A stretch of DNA of 64,000 nt from Mobilitalea torta (GTDB lineage: Bacteria; Bacillota; Clostridia; Lachnospirales; Lachnospiraceae). A program made the position numbers and the translations under genes. Below the pieces are notes generated by a model that saw only the letters and a list, made by a program, of their open reading frames with translations, did no database searches and was not told the DNA's origin. Location: assembly GCF_050433395.1 (NCBI RefSeq), contig NZ_JBNPXH010000002.1:1-64000 (forward strand). Reading direction: 5' to 3'. This document shows positions 34,700 through 43,060 of this stretch, piece by piece. The first letter of the stretch is position 1. Every line of letters begins with the position of its first letter.

Positions 34700-35278
34700 C
34701 TACCTACCTTTTCTACCGGATAAAAGGCTCTCCATAATATCATCTTGCGGATTTCCAATAAATGATGTAGTGCAGTTCTGCTTTACAATATCAAAAATCT
34801 CATACCAGATTAGATTTGCCTGCTTTTGAAACGACTGGCTCATCTGTACAAATGGACTTGTAATAGCACCACCTGTTGTTGGATGTTTTCCTAAAAGTCC
34901 GTATGTACTGATTGCTTCCTCGCACTGGATATATCGGGTGAATGCCTGAGCATAGGCTTCAATTAATCGAGGATTAACAAATTTCTCGCATCCACGTTCT
35001 TTCAGCCATTTCCATGTTTCAGTGAATAATAAATCTGCACCTAACGGCTTACCATCCCTTTGCTTTGCACTAAGGTAATCACTCGGAGCAGGCATATCTT
35101 CACCGTATAAATCTGCAACTTCTTCTGGCTCATCGATTTTTAGTGCTGTTTCAGGCTGTAGGTCTGGCACTTCTAATACCTTTGCCGCCTTACCGTTCGT
35201 TATTTTTTCAGAAAGAGGTAATGGCTTATCGCCTGCTCGAACTCGCCTACCTCCTCTATTCGTTCCGTCTTTCGCCAC
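34700..35278 (-). CDS. terminase small subunit, P27 family
   Basis: A 192-aa protein matching P27-type small terminase: LPLSEKITNGKAAKVLEV early, YLSAKQRDGKPLGADLLFTE, NPRLIEAYAQAFTRYIQCEE (~residue 100), KHPTTGGAITSPFVQMSQSF and a C-terminal helical tail. It recognises the packaging site and recruits the large subunit. I prefer GTG 35278, preceded by AAAGGGG, because the frame to 35350 lacks a ribosome site and resembles no family member there. Confidence 0.88.
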   Translation of the reverse strand: MAKDGTNRGGRRVRAGDKPLPLSEKITNGKAAKVLEVPDLQPETALKIDEPEEVADLYGEDMPAPSDYLSAKQRDGKPLGADLLFTETWKWLKERGCEKFVNPRLIEAYAQAFTRYIQCEEAISTYGLLGKHPTTGGAITSPFVQMSQSFQKQANLIWYEIFDIVKQNCTTSFIGNPQDDIMESLLSGRKGR

Positions 35279-35391
35279 ATTTCTGCCCCTTTCATGACTT
35301 GCATGGTTAATCCCCTGTTTGAACCGCAACTTTTTTGCGTGATACCCCACGCCCGTTGCACGGATAAAAAGCTGCAGAGATTTTTATCCCC

Positions 35392-35751
35392 CTACCGGGT
35401 CCCCCAACGATCTCCATCTCTCGCAGTGATAGCAGAATGGCAAGGAGTACAAAGAGACATCAGATTTCTTTTATCGTGAGTTCCACCTTTTGCAAGAGAC
35501 AAAATATGATGTACCTCTGCTGCTGGTGTCAGTTTTCCTTGCTTCTGACATTCTTCACAGAGAGGGTGGGCGGCAATATAACTGTCACGGATTCTCTTCC
35601 ATGCTCTGCCGTATCTACGGCGTACAGCCGGATCTCGGTCGTACTTCTCGTAGCGTTTATTCTCTTGTTTCTCATGATGCTCACAGTACCTCCCATCTGT
35701 TAGCTCTGGGCAACCAGGATAAGAACACGGTCGCTTCGGTTTCTTTGGCAT
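35392..35751 (-). CDS. phage HNH endonuclease
   Basis: A 119-aa HNH nuclease: CSYPGCPELTDGRYCEHH zinc-binding N-terminus, CEECQKQGKLTPAAEVHHIL (CxxC and HH, ~residue 72-90), GGTHDKRNLMSLCTPCH (N and CxxCH). HNH proteins next to small terminase take part in genome cleavage at packaging in many phages. The ATG at 35751 has AAGGAGGTG upstream. Confidence 0.93.
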   Translation of the reverse strand: MPKKPKRPCSYPGCPELTDGRYCEHHEKQENKRYEKYDRDPAVRRRYGRAWKRIRDSYIAAHPLCEECQKQGKLTPAAEVHHILSLAKGGTHDKRNLMSLCTPCHSAITARDGDRWGTR

Positions 35752-35857
35752 CGACATCACCTCCTTAATATAAAGAAAGCCCTGTAGGTTCAACCTACAA
35801 GGCCCGTTTCATTTTACTTTTCTGCTATTATAATAATATCACATAAGGTAGGGTGGC

Positions 35858-36304
35858 TTATAGTGGCTTTTCATGGCTTGTTTTAATAATGCGTTCTCTA
35901 ACTGCATCCAATGCGTTCTTGTGCATACGGTAGATCCATCGCAAGTCATAATCCATCTCAACAGCTATCTGTTCCCATGTCTTGAAGCACAGATAACGAA
36001 GTTCCAGTAGCGTTCGGTATTCAGGGTTTTTTACCTTTTTCACAACTGCAGTTATCTCCGTTTTCAGTTCAACCAAATATCCAATATCCGCATTTATTTC
36101 ATTCTCAAGGTCAATCAGCTTGGTAATGACGTCTTCCATACTGTGAATATTGCGGGTTGCAGAACCAGGCATATCAGATAATGTTGCTGTTGCCCTTGTG
36201 GTCAGATTACGAAGTGACATTACTTGCTCCAGCTTGCTATTTATGCGTTGATCAATATAATGCGCTTGACTAAGGTATTCTTTTACATTAAATCTCTCAC
36301 TCAT
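35858..36304 (-). CDS. DUF1492/ArpU-like sigma-region-4 protein, putative late regulator
   Basis: A 148-aa protein with a helical N-terminus and a C-terminal helix-turn-helix like sigma-70 region 4 (YRTLLELRYLCFKTWEQIAV; YDLRWIYRMHKNALDAVRE). Such proteins sit between replication and packaging modules and are thought to activate late transcription. It overlaps the upstream 87-aa gene by 8 nt. Confidence 0.82.
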   Translation of the reverse strand: MSERFNVKEYLSQAHYIDQRINSKLEQVMSLRNLTTRATATLSDMPGSATRNIHSMEDVITKLIDLENEINADIGYLVELKTEITAVVKKVKNPEYRTLLELRYLCFKTWEQIAVEMDYDLRWIYRMHKNALDAVRERIIKTSHEKPL

Positions 36305-36560
36305 GGTTCATCACCTCTTCCCTCAATTTTTTCAGTAGCATATTTCCGTCAATACTTGTTATATTTGAAAACCATTTAGAGAGAAAGAAACGCTCCCCAC
36401 TGAATTTCTCTTTATTTGCTTCGATACTATTAGGGTATTTTTTCAGTGTCTTTAATGCATCCCTATAATCCTTTACTGCTTGCAGAATTATGGCATTTGC
36501 TAAATTAGAAAATCCATCTTCTACAATGAACAGCTTAACTTGCATATTGTTTTTGTACAT
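36297..36560 (-). CDS. 87-aa phage protein, unknown
   Basis: A small helical protein (MYKNNMQVKLFIVEDGFSNL; SGERFFLSKWFSNITSIDGN) with strong GGAGG spacing to ATG 36560. It resembles short proteins found beside DUF1492 genes in clostridial prophages. Function unknown. Confidence 0.7.
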   Translation of the reverse strand: MYKNNMQVKLFIVEDGFSNLANAIILQAVKDYRDALKTLKKYPNSIEANKEKFSGERFFLSKWFSNITSIDGNMLLKKLREEVMNHE

Positions 36561-36613
36561 AAGCAATACCTCCGATTTAAGAATTTTATTTCCTCGGATT
36601 TACTCAGATTGTC

Positions 36614-37978
36614 TCAGATTTGCAGATTTGCCTTTACAGCTGCAATTAATGCGGATTGTGTATTGTCCTTTTGTGACAGTGCCTTTAAAATCCTCTCATC
36701 AATTGTTCCTTTGGCAACTATGTGCTGCACCACAACGGTACTTGCTGTCTGACCCTGTCTCCACAACCTAGCTATCGTCTGCTGATACAGTTCCAATGAC
36801 CAGGTCATGCCAAACCATATGATTGTTGATCCACCACTTTGGAGATTTAATCCGTGTCCCCCACTCATTGGATGAAGGATTGCGACGGGGAGTTCTCCAC
36901 TATTCCATTTTTCAATACTTGTAGCTGTATCAAGTTTTTCAAATGGTATCTTTAATTCATTTAGTTTTTTCGCTATTCTATCCATGTCATGACGGAACCA
37001 GTAAATTAGAAGTATCGGTTTGCCATTGGCAGCTTCTACAATATCCTCTAATGCATCTAGTTTCTTGTCGTGAATCTCAAGGACTGTGCCATCCTCAGCA
37101 TAAATTGCACCATTAGCCATCTGACACAGCTTCCCTGAAAGAGTTGCTGCATTTGCAGCTGTGATCTCACCATCCGGTAGTTGCAAGACTAAATCTTTTT
37201 TCAGTTCCTCATATCGCTCCTTTTCCTTCTCGTCCAGATATACTTCATAATCGCTGCTTACCAGTTCAGGCATATTCAGATAATCAGTAGACTTCATGGA
37301 AATCGTGATATCTGATATTTTGTTATAAATCTGTTGTTCTGCACCCGGTAGCAATTTGTAACTGTAGACTATCGGACCATTCATCTTGTCGGGCTTAAAG
37401 TATGCATTACGATACTGACCAATAAATCGTCCGAGTCTTGCTCCCATATCAAGGAGACGAAATTCTGCAAATAAATCCATGTATCCATTATCAGTTGGTG
37501 TTCCGGTCAAGCCAACAATTCTTTTTGTCTTTGATCTGACCTTCATAAGGGAACGAAATCTCTTTGACTGCCAACTTTTAAAGGATGATAACTCATCTAT
37601 GATTACCATATCAAAATCAAATGGAACACCACTTTTCTCAACAAGCCATTGTACGTTTTCACGGTTAATGATGTATATATCTGCCTGTTCATTTAAGGCG
37701 GAAAGCCTCTCTGACTCTGTTCCGACTGCTATGGAATATTTTAAGTCCCGTAGATGATGCCACTTCTGGATTTCTGCAGGCCATGTGTTTCTTGCCACAC
37801 GTAGAGGTGCGATAATTAGAACTTTATGAATATCAAAATAGTCAAATAGTAGGGCATCCAAGGCAGTCAATGCAATAGATGTTTTTCCAAGACCCATATC
37901 AAGAAAGACAGCTGCAATTGGATGGGTCAGAATATAGTTAATGGCATACTTCTGATACTCATGAGGATTGTATTGCAT
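36614..37978 (-). CDS. SNF2-family DEAD/DEAH-like helicase
   Basis: A 454-aa SF2 ATPase: Walker A LDMGLGKTSIALTAL (~residue 28), motif II VIIDELSSFKS (~125), motif III VGLTGTPTDNG (~155), motif V HGLNLQSGG (~365) and motif VI ARLWRQGQTASTVVV (~395). It lacks extra DNA-binding domains, as usual for the phage form that works with VRR-NUC and a primase in replication or recombination. The ATG at 37978 lies inside the end of the VRR-NUC gene. Confidence 0.93.
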   Translation of the reverse strand: MQYNPHEYQKYAINYILTHPIAAVFLDMGLGKTSIALTALDALLFDYFDIHKVLIIAPLRVARNTWPAEIQKWHHLRDLKYSIAVGTESERLSALNEQADIYIINRENVQWLVEKSGVPFDFDMVIIDELSSFKSWQSKRFRSLMKVRSKTKRIVGLTGTPTDNGYMDLFAEFRLLDMGARLGRFIGQYRNAYFKPDKMNGPIVYSYKLLPGAEQQIYNKISDITISMKSTDYLNMPELVSSDYEVYLDEKEKERYEELKKDLVLQLPDGEITAANAATLSGKLCQMANGAIYAEDGTVLEIHDKKLDALEDIVEAANGKPILLIYWFRHDMDRIAKKLNELKIPFEKLDTATSIEKWNSGELPVAILHPMSGGHGLNLQSGGSTIIWFGMTWSLELYQQTIARLWRQGQTASTVVVQHIVAKGTIDERILKALSQKDNTQSALIAAVKANLQI

Positions 37979-38240
37979 CAAGAATACCTCCAATCTGCTC
38001 TTTCTCATCAAGGACAAATACCGGAAACCCTAAACTAAGAAGTAATTTAATCCTTGCAAGCTGCAGTGGTTTTGGCTTTTTACCGGGAGCCTTTATCTCA
38101 ACAAAACCTACCTTCCCAACTGGTAATAAAACCAAGCGGTCGGGCATTCCATCAAAACCAGGTGATGTGAACTTCGGACAAATCCCTCCACGCTTTTTCA
38201 CTTCTGTTCCTAACTTCTGTTCAATAACCTTTTCTCTCAT
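37959..38240 (-). CDS. VRR-NUC nuclease
   Basis: A 93-aa single-domain VRR-NUC protein (KLGTEVKKRGGICPKFTSPG; FDGMPDRLVLLPVGKVGFVE; IKAPGKKPKPLQLAR), with the PD-(D/E)xK core PDRLVLL..VEIKAPGK. The family cuts branched DNA structures. GGAGG lies before ATG 38240. It is translationally linked to the SNF2 gene by a 20-nt overlap. Confidence 0.92.
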   Translation of the reverse strand: MREKVIEQKLGTEVKKRGGICPKFTSPGFDGMPDRLVLLPVGKVGFVEIKAPGKKPKPLQLARIKLLLSLGFPVFVLDEKEQIGGILDAIQSS

Positions 38241-38431
38241 ACAAACCTCCATCAAAAATTGGGTTGTGTAGGTCTGTTATGGTCGTATCCTAAACTCTTC
38301 TTATATCATTTTTTTTTATTTTTTTGCTATAGGGACTTTTTATATAAGACCGTAATAGACATACATTTTTATATTTAATAAATAAGGAAAAGTTTTGTTT
38401 TCAACCACCGCCGACCTACACATCATGTGAA
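38241..38431. other. AT-rich intergenic region with nested inverted repeats, candidate replication origin
   Basis: Between primase and VRR-NUC genes. Two inverted pairs are visible: TGTGTAGGTC (38266-38275) with GACCTACACA (38413-38422), perfect; and TCTGTTATGGTC (38274-38285) with GACCGTAATAGA (38348-38359), 10 of 12. Between them lies a T/A tract (about 38308-38330). No gene fits here. Confidence 0.4.
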
Positions 38432-40693
38432 TTAGTCAATAAAATCCTTATTCTTAATACGAACCCCATTTATGAATACACCGTTTGATAGTCTCTTACG
38501 GTTTAAACCGGAAACCTCAAGTGCAGTATAAAAGTCTGTGGTACTTCTGGCATATTCTCCTGTTCTTAAACAATAGGTACGATATTCCTGATAGAACTCT
38601 CCGGACTTTTGCTTATAGGTAGGTTCGAGTTCACAGCATTCATCAAGAAATGCTCCAAGCCAGTCATTATCCGCACGGTAATGGTCAATTGCATTCTTTA
38701 CACAGGTCGGGAGCTTTAGTTTGAAATCATTTGAAATTACCCTCTGTGCACCTTCTATAATCCACGATAATACATAAGGACCAGCCTTTTGTACTAAGTA
38801 ATCTGTAAAGTTCTTAATGTCACTCTTCCCTTCAATCTTCGCATTGAATGGGATTACTATCAGTCTGCGCCAGGTTCCTTCATCGTTCGCACCTACTCTT
38901 GGTAGATGGTTCGTATAGAGCACCAGTGTATGGCTTGGTACATATTTGAAGGGATCTTTATACTTCTTTTCTGCCGTAACCTCATCAGTGGAACAAAGCT
39001 GCTTAATAACGGAAGTATTTAATCTCATGCCTTCTTCCAGTTCAGCAGCTATAATAAGACGCTTGCCCTTCAGTTCTGCCATCTCAGGCTTTACATTTCT
39101 CTTGCATCCAACGGTCAATGCATCTGCTGATATAGAGCCGCTATATGTTCCTAGCACTCTTGAGATGGTATTCCAGAAGGTAGATTTACCGTTACGACCA
39201 TCTCCATATGAAATAATAAGTGCTTCTACAAACACCTTACCGATAGCTGAAAGTCCAACAATCCACTGTACATAATCAATCAACTCATGATCTTTGCAAA
39301 AGAACGTATCAAGAGCATCGAGCCACAACTGCTTACCGGCATCTCCAGGAGCAACAGAAGTCTGCTTTGTAATGTAATCCTTGGCATTTGGCTCATGTAC
39401 TCCTGATAGTCCATCTCTTAGGTGATAAGTAGCTCCGGGTGTATTAAGAAGAAATTCATCCTTATCAAGATCACTAACGCTGATGGCTAGCATCGGTTTT
39501 GCTGCTTGTAATGCACTTGTTACATACTTCATGTCACGGCGTTTTAATACAAATGTTCTGTAAGCTACTGCAGCCAAATATGTCCGATACGCTTCCAATT
39601 GGTCACCTTGTAGCGAATTTTCAAACTTCTTACCTCCAGCTTTAACAACATCCTTTGATAATCCACCTGATACAAGAACGTCCAAGGCTCTCTGCACTTC
39701 ATCCAAAGCATCTGCAAGCTGTAGATCTAAAAACTCCTCCATTGCTCCGACAGCCTGTTGTTTTGACTCTACCCAATACTCTCCATTAAAACGAAGGTAG
39801 TCAGTGGCATCTGTGTAGCATAGTTCATCTCCATATTCACGGGTTAGGACCTTCGCCTGACCGATGTCTGAGTAATCGGAAGGTTTCAGTGATTCTCCTA
39901 TAAAATCATCATTAAAATCATCCGGAGCAACATATCCTTCCTGGCTTTGTACCTTTCTGGCAAATTTCACAGCGCTATTCCATATCGTAGTTAGCTCCTC
40001 TTCCTCCATTGGTGGGTCACACTTCTTTGCCTCATCAAGGAATATCTGATGCGCTTTATCCATGGCACCATATCGTTTTACTACTCTGCCTGCAAAACGG
40101 GATAAGGTGCTATTTCTTCTTCCTTCGGGTATAGAACCGCTTGTCTTCACATTATCAACATCATCTTGAAAGATAGGTAAATCTTCATCAATTGTCATCC
40201 AACCGTCATGCCAAATGACCTCATCACAATCAGAACCATAGATAAAACGTGCAGCATCTAAAGCATTATTATCAAAAACTGGATAGGCTTTTTGAATCGC
40301 TCTTTTTAATTCTGCATATTCAACTGGGTTTGTACATGGATGAATAAGAAAGTACACATGAAATCTTGGTCTTGCTGATTTATCATCTTTCTGTTTCATA
40401 TGATTACGGCTTGATGCAATCGCATAAGAAACATCCGGTAGTAGTTCATCCAACGTTTCAAATGTGACCCATTCATCGGGATTTTCAGAATGGTCATTGT
40501 CGCAATCCATGACAGCTACAACCGATTCTATAAAATTCTCGGCACTTCGGTAGTTGTTCTTGTATTCAGCACAAACATGATCGAGTCTGACAACTGCCTT
40601 TAAATCATCAGCATTCGTTACCTCAAAGCGCTTGGGGTAGCTACAGTTTTTGGCATTGCCTTTACAATCTGCCGTATAAATCACTAACTTCAT
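38432..40693 (-). CDS. phage primase/helicase (P4/VapE type)
   Basis: A 753-aa protein. The N-terminal ~250 residues are an archaeo-eukaryotic primase-like fold (VAVMDCDNDHSENPDEW, with the acidic motif at ~62; SARPRFHVYFLIHP). A helical linker is followed by an SF3/D5 helicase (Walker A YGDGRNGKSTFWNTI, ~residue 495; LKGKRLIIAAELEEGMRLNT; HTLVLYTNHLPRVGANDEGT). It starts replication at the phage origin. The ATG overlaps the stop of the DUF7768-like gene. Confidence 0.93.
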   Translation of the reverse strand: MKLVIYTADCKGNAKNCSYPKRFEVTNADDLKAVVRLDHVCAEYKNNYRSAENFIESVVAVMDCDNDHSENPDEWVTFETLDELLPDVSYAIASSRNHMKQKDDKSARPRFHVYFLIHPCTNPVEYAELKRAIQKAYPVFDNNALDAARFIYGSDCDEVIWHDGWMTIDEDLPIFQDDVDNVKTSGSIPEGRRNSTLSRFAGRVVKRYGAMDKAHQIFLDEAKKCDPPMEEEELTTIWNSAVKFARKVQSQEGYVAPDDFNDDFIGESLKPSDYSDIGQAKVLTREYGDELCYTDATDYLRFNGEYWVESKQQAVGAMEEFLDLQLADALDEVQRALDVLVSGGLSKDVVKAGGKKFENSLQGDQLEAYRTYLAAVAYRTFVLKRRDMKYVTSALQAAKPMLAISVSDLDKDEFLLNTPGATYHLRDGLSGVHEPNAKDYITKQTSVAPGDAGKQLWLDALDTFFCKDHELIDYVQWIVGLSAIGKVFVEALIISYGDGRNGKSTFWNTISRVLGTYSGSISADALTVGCKRNVKPEMAELKGKRLIIAAELEEGMRLNTSVIKQLCSTDEVTAEKKYKDPFKYVPSHTLVLYTNHLPRVGANDEGTWRRLIVIPFNAKIEGKSDIKNFTDYLVQKAGPYVLSWIIEGAQRVISNDFKLKLPTCVKNAIDHYRADNDWLGAFLDECCELEPTYKQKSGEFYQEYRTYCLRTGEYARSTTDFYTALEVSGLNRKRLSNGVFINGVRIKNKDFID

Positions 40694-41106
40694 CTGGTTA
40701 CCTCCTTATAGTCCTCTGTGAAATAACGGATTCTCATACGTTTCCATTTGGCTCTTAATATCTCTGCTGCCATACCTTCCGATATTCTGTCTCCAAATAC
40801 CCATAGTTCCGCGCATCTTCCAAGCACTACCATGTTCATGAACATTGCCAATTCCCTCTCTGTGGCTTCATCCATAAATTGTGGAAACAACAGATGCGGG
40901 GCAATTGGTATTGTTCTGTTGTTTACTGCAAATCTGCTATATTCCCTTGCTTTCATGGTATTCCACTCTTCATTACCTGCATAAGGAGAGCAAATATAAA
41001 CAAGCGGTCTGTAATTACTCCTTTTTTCTTCACGCTCTATAGCATTAATCGCTTCAAATGGTACAGGGTCACTGTAGCCTTCCGAGTTATAAAAACTGAT
41101 TCCCAA
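40690..41106 (-). CDS. DUF7768/nucleoside deoxyribosyltransferase-like protein
   Basis: A 138-aa protein with RPLVYICSPYAGNEEWNTMK, IPIAPHLLFPQFMDEATERE and CAELWVFGDRISEGMAAEIL, the pattern of the small Rossmann-like DUF7768/DUF4406 group related to nucleoside 2-deoxyribosyltransferases. I set the start at TTG 41106, five nt after GGAGGTG; the longer frame begins at a TTG without a site. It is the first gene after motif copy B and opens the leftward early operon. Confidence 0.8.
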   Translation of the reverse strand: MGISFYNSEGYSDPVPFEAINAIEREEKRSNYRPLVYICSPYAGNEEWNTMKAREYSRFAVNNRTIPIAPHLLFPQFMDEATERELAMFMNMVVLGRCAELWVFGDRISEGMAAEILRAKWKRMRIRYFTEDYKEVTR

Positions 41107-41145
41107 AGATTTCACCTCCTTTAAAATATTTGAGGACAAAAATAT

Positions 41146-41186
41146 CCCTCTAACTTCCTAAGGACAGAACCTGCACTTTTGGACGG
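41146..41186 (-). promoter_or_regulatory. copy B of the bipartite motif
   Basis: On the minus strand GACCGTCC, then 19 nt later TGTCCTTAGGAAGTTAGAGG, about 40 nt upstream of the leftward early operon start. Neither half resembles a -10 hexamer at sigma-A spacing. Confidence 0.7.
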
Positions 41187-41265
41187 TCAATTTTAATTTT
41201 TTTATTTTACAGAATCACTTCCTTTATATAAGCAAAAAAACGGTCATAAAAAAGTTTCAAAACTT

Positions 41266-41306
41266 CCGTCCATTTATTTGATTTTTGTCCTTAGGAAGTT
41301 GGAGGG
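41266..41306 (+). promoter_or_regulatory. copy C of the bipartite motif
   Basis: CCGTCC (41266-41271), then TGTCCTTAGGAAGTTGGAGG; the two GTCC tetramers are 19 nt apart, as in the other copies. The terminal GGAGGG is correctly placed to act as a ribosome site for the leader ORF at 41309. Confidence 0.7.
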
Positions 41307-41308
41307 AC

Positions 41309-41380
41309 ATGAGTAAAAAAAGATTCAAAATTTTCAAGAATATCCGTCCAAAACTCATCCTTCTGTCCTTAGGGAATTAG
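41309..41380 (+). CDS. possible 23-codon leader peptide
   Basis: ATG 3 nt after GGAGGGA (short spacing), then a basic/hydrophobic peptide (MSKKRFKIFKNI ... LILLSLGN) and TAG. Its last codons run through motif copy D. It precedes the rightward early genes and could be a regulatory leader; it may also be chance. Confidence 0.35.
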   Translation: MSKKRFKIFKNIRPKLILLSLGN

Positions 41381-41384
41381 AGAG
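41344..41384 (+). promoter_or_regulatory. copy D of the bipartite motif
   Basis: CCGTCC (41344-41349) and, with the same 19-nt period, TGTCCTTAGGGAATTAGAGAGG, 30 nt before the first rightward early gene. It is in tandem with copy C, 78 bp apart. Confidence 0.7.
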
Positions 41385-41415
41385 GTAATAAACCCTCGGA
41401 AAGGCGGTGCTACTT

Positions 41416-41589
41416 ATGCAGTCTGGATCAGCTGCAGGCACTGAAAGCAAACAGGACATCGGTTTAGATGAAGAACTGGCAGATGTACTAATCGCAATCA
41501 GTGTTATTTCAAAACGACTCGCAAGGAAATTAAACGAGCAGTCACAACAAGAACAATTAAATAAGGAAGGAGAAAACACGCATGAGTAA
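41416..41589 (+). CDS. 57-aa early phage protein
   Basis: A small acidic protein (QSGSAAGTESKQDIGLDEEL; DVLIAISVISKRLARKLNEQ). The ATG at 41416 is favoured by AAGGCGGTG; a GTG at 41407 overlaps that site. Its end overlaps the next gene by 8 nt. The family occurs in early operons of clostridial phages; function unknown. Confidence 0.7.
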   Translation: MQSGSAAGTESKQDIGLDEELADVLIAISVISKRLARKLNEQSQQEQLNKEGENTHE

Positions 41590-41932
41590 GATGAGCGAAT
41601 TATCCGCAGAACTTGATGAGCTAAGAAAATGTGGAGAGACCTTAATAGGTATCTCTGAGACATTGAGAGAGATATTTTCTACGGCTGTGGATGAAAAGGA
41701 TGCCATTGAGCCTAAGAAAGAAAAGGCTACAGCAAAAGTAACTCCAGTACCTGAAAAGAAGTCAATCTCGCTTACCGATGTCCGCGCTGTCCTAGCAGAA
41801 AAATCCCGTAACGGATATACAGCAGATGTTAAAGCTCTTCTATTAAAGTTTGGAGCAAACAAACTATCAGACATCAACCCAGCTGACTTTGAAGCTTTGC
41901 TCGCTGAGGCGGAGGTGTTTGGAAATGCCTAA
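41582..41932 (+). CDS. 116-aa early phage protein
   Basis: An N-terminal coiled coil (MSELSAELDELRKCGETLIG), a Lys/Pro linker and a C-terminal helical domain (TDVRAVLAEKSRNGYTADVK; LSDINPADFEALLAEAEVFG). The last part resembles small DNA-binding helical domains found in phage recombination and replication operons. GGAAGGAG is present. It overlaps the DUF2800 gene by 8 nt. Confidence 0.75.
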   Translation: MSKMSELSAELDELRKCGETLIGISETLREIFSTAVDEKDAIEPKKEKATAKVTPVPEKKSISLTDVRAVLAEKSRNGYTADVKALLLKFGANKLSDINPADFEALLAEAEVFGNA

Positions 41933-43040
41933 ACACGCATTACTCTCCGCATCATCAAGCCACAGATGGCTTCACTGCCCGCCTTCAGCCAAGTTATGTG
42001 CCGAAGAGGAAAATCAATCTAGTCCATATGCACAACAAGGTACGGATGCACATAGTCTTTGTCAGTTCAAATTAGAACAGGCACTCGGTATGAATACGAA
42101 AGACCCTACTGAAAATTTGGAATTTTACGATGGAGAAATGGAAAACTGCGCTGAAGAATATAGAACCTTCGTTATGGAACAGTTAGAAGAAGCAAAGCAC
42201 TATTGTTCTGACCCAGTGATCTTAATCGAACAGCATCTGGATTTCTCCAAATATGTAGAAAGCGGATTTGGTACAGGTGATTGTGTAATCGTAGCAGACG
42301 GTATTCTTCAAATCATCGATTACAAGCACGGACTTGGAATATTAGTGTCTGCAGAAGAAAATTCACAGATTATGTGCTATGCCCTTGGTGCTATAGAACT
42401 CTTTGATGGTATCTACGATATTGATACCGTTAAGATGACAATTTTTCAGCCTCGAAGAGATAATGTCAGCACTTATACCCTATCAAAGGAAGAACTCTTA
42501 AAATGGGGTAATGAAGTACTCTCTCCGATTGCTAAACTTGCTTATACCGGAGAGGGAGAGCTCAAAGCCGGTGACCATTGCCAGTTCTGCAAGATTAAAG
42601 CAACCTGCCGTAAACGTGCCGAGTACAACCTAGAACTTGCAAAGTATGACTTTGAAATGCCACCCAACTTAGATAACACAGAAATTAGTGTTATTCTCAC
42701 AAAGGTAGATAACCTTGTAAACTGGGTCAATGACATAAAGGAATATGCATTACAGCAAGCAATTAGTGGTACAAAGTACGAAGGATTTAAAGTTGTGGAA
42801 GGTCGCTCCACCAGAAAATACACCGATGAGCAGGCAGTTGCTGATGCAGTTACTTTAGCAGGTTTCGATCCATACGAGCGTAAGCTCTTAGGAATCACAG
42901 CAATGACTTCAACTCTAGGCAAAAAGAAATTTGAAGAAATCTTAGGTACCCTTGTAATCAAGGCTCCAGGAAAACCAACTCTCGTTCCAGAGAATGATAA
43001 ACGTTCGGAATTTAACACAGCACAAATTGATTTCAATTAA
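41925..43040 (+). CDS. DUF2800 protein, Cas4/RecB-like nuclease fold
   Basis: A 371-aa protein beginning PKHALLSASSSHRWLHCPPS, a PD-(D/E)xK superfamily signature. It also has GTDAHSLCQFKLEQALGM, FGTGDCVIVADGILQIIDYK (catalytic D..xxDYK, ~residue 118-138) and a cysteine set (CQFCKIKATCRKRAEY, ~222) that suggests an iron-sulfur cluster as in Cas4/AddB. It is partnered in phages with the DUF2815 protein, likely an exonuclease/annealing pair. The start ATG is at 41925 because the family begins there. Confidence 0.92.
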   Translation: MPKHALLSASSSHRWLHCPPSAKLCAEEENQSSPYAQQGTDAHSLCQFKLEQALGMNTKDPTENLEFYDGEMENCAEEYRTFVMEQLEEAKHYCSDPVILIEQHLDFSKYVESGFGTGDCVIVADGILQIIDYKHGLGILVSAEENSQIMCYALGAIELFDGIYDIDTVKMTIFQPRRDNVSTYTLSKEELLKWGNEVLSPIAKLAYTGEGELKAGDHCQFCKIKATCRKRAEYNLELAKYDFEMPPNLDNTEISVILTKVDNLVNWVNDIKEYALQQAISGTKYEGFKVVEGRSTRKYTDEQAVADAVTLAGFDPYERKLLGITAMTSTLGKKKFEEILGTLVIKAPGKPTLVPENDKRSEFNTAQIDFN

Positions 43041-43060
43041 AAATAAAGGAGGACAATAAT

